From the NCBI RefSeq assembly GCF_003854895.1, contig NZ_CP033966.1:1-64000 (forward strand): a stretch of 64,000 bases of DNA, given 5' to 3'. The notes beneath the pieces are model-generated. The model searched no databases and was not told the DNA's origin. It was given only the letters and a program-made list of their open reading frames with translations. Each line of letters opens with the position of its first letter. Within the stretch, counting starts at the first letter, position 1. The position numbers were made by a program, and so were the translations under genes. Shown here piece by piece: positions 63,582-64,000 of this stretch. The DNA is from Pigmentiphaga sp. H8. Its GTDB lineage: Bacteria; Pseudomonadota; Gammaproteobacteria; Burkholderiales; Burkholderiaceae_B.

Positions 63582-64000
63582 ATGAATCCGCTCGAGGAAA
63601 TCCAGGCCTATCGCGACGAACTGGTCCGCATCCGCCACGATCTTCATGCGCACCCCGAGACCGCGTTCGAGGAAGTGCGCAGCGCCGCTCTGGTGGCCGA
63701 CACGCTGGAGTCGCTGGGCATCGAGACGCATCGCGGCATCGCGCGTACCGGCGTGGTGGGTGTGCTGCGAGCCGGCCGCGGCACGCGCGCCATCGGCCTG
63801 CGCGCCGACATGGACGCGCTGCCCATGACCGAGGCCAATACCTTCGCCCACCGGTCCCACCGTGCCCGGCAAGATGCACGGCTGCGGCCACGACGGCCAC
63901 ACCGCGATGCTGCTCGGCGCCGCGCGCTACCTGGCGGCGCACCCCGATTTCGACGGGACGGTCCACTTCATCTTCCAGCCCGCCGAGGAAGGCGAAGGCG
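63582..64000 (+). pseudogene. M20-family amidohydrolase (hippurate hydrolase-like), frameshifted and cut by the window end
   Basis: The first 92 codons read as a normal M20/aminoacylase N-terminus (YRDELVRIRHDLHAHPE, GLRADMDALPMTEANTF) with a start at 63582. At the CCC run 63856-63858 the frame breaks. From 63859, one base over, it resumes as TVPGKMHGCGHDGHTAMLLG and then FIFQPAEEGEG. Alignment to the conserved FAHxSxxPGKMH pattern needs exactly one base fewer. Either a real inactivating insertion or a sequencing error in a short C run. The metal-ligand Cys and His of CGHDGH lie after the break. The rest is outside the window. Confidence 0.72.

Overview
The window looks like the replication-origin end of a high-GC betaproteobacterial chromosome, most likely Alcaligenaceae (Bordetella/Achromobacter-like). 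The reasons are the dnaA-dnaN-gyrB order starting 50 bases into the window and nine genes for Bug-family (Bordetella uptake gene, TctC-like) periplasmic receptors. LysR, IclR and GntR regulators sit beside small catabolic operons, and there is a C-terminal-Phe 16-stranded type porin. I saw no rRNA, tRNA, CRISPR array, insertion sequence or phage gene.

Layout. 1-5.6 kb: dnaA, a possible oriC segment, dnaN, gyrB. 5.9-7.5 kb: a lower-GC two-gene unit, an XRE/ImmA-IrrE metallopeptidase overlapping a DUF4411 PIN-like protein, which looks like an acquired toxin-antitoxin-type pair. 7.6-11.2 kb: module 1 of LysR <-> Bug-sulfatase. 11.2-13.6 kb: small membrane protein, DUF2164, fumarylacetoacetase-family (FAH) hydrolase, IclR. 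13.6-18.8 kb: Bug, CoA-transferase and enoyl-CoA hydratase-like operon, then a eukaryote-type NADP isocitrate dehydrogenase with a class II aldolase. 18.9-24.7 kb: LysR, two Bugs, VOC protein, second FAH hydrolase, and an FCD-type GntR with a palindromic operator inside the FAH promoter. 24.7-29.1 kb: module 2 of LysR <-> Bug-sulfatase, plus a signal-less solute-binding protein.

29.1-36.0 kb: leftward genes for Bug, ABC-type binding protein, two IclRs, Bug, NIPSNAP-like, RraA-like and M19-like proteins. 36.2-40 kb: divergent three-subunit molybdenum hydroxylase of the PaoABC type (2Fe-2S, FAD + 4Fe-4S, Mo). 40-45 kb: LysR divergent from a benzoate/anthranilate-type ring-hydroxylating dioxygenase (alpha, beta, reductase) and a Bug. 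45-47.1 kb: porin and Bug. 47.4-53.7 kb: a LysR-type regulator with two N-terminal helix-turn-helix domains, followed by bicupin, MDR dehydrogenase, M24-fold protein and MFS transporter. 53.7-55.5 kb: methyltransferase, csaA, GNAT. 55.5-59.7 kb: ABC transporter (binding protein, ATPase, permease), racemase and IclR, read leftward. 59.9-64 kb: divergent operon of MDR oxidoreductase, acyl-CoA ligase, VOC protein and an M20 amidohydrolase that appears frameshifted and runs off the end.

The common theme is scavenging of organic acids, aromatics and sulfate esters: receptor genes, one or two enzymes and a dedicated regulator form compact, mostly divergent cassettes. Several intergenic regions carry clear inverted repeats that pair naturally with the neighbouring regulators. 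The least ordinary items are the double-HTH LysR with a 24-base element repeated on both sides of its gene, a hairpin enclosing the Shine-Dalgarno of the dioxygenase operon, the repeated LysR-Bug-sulfatase module, and several enzymes with altered catalytic residues. Substrates cannot be assigned from sequence alone.
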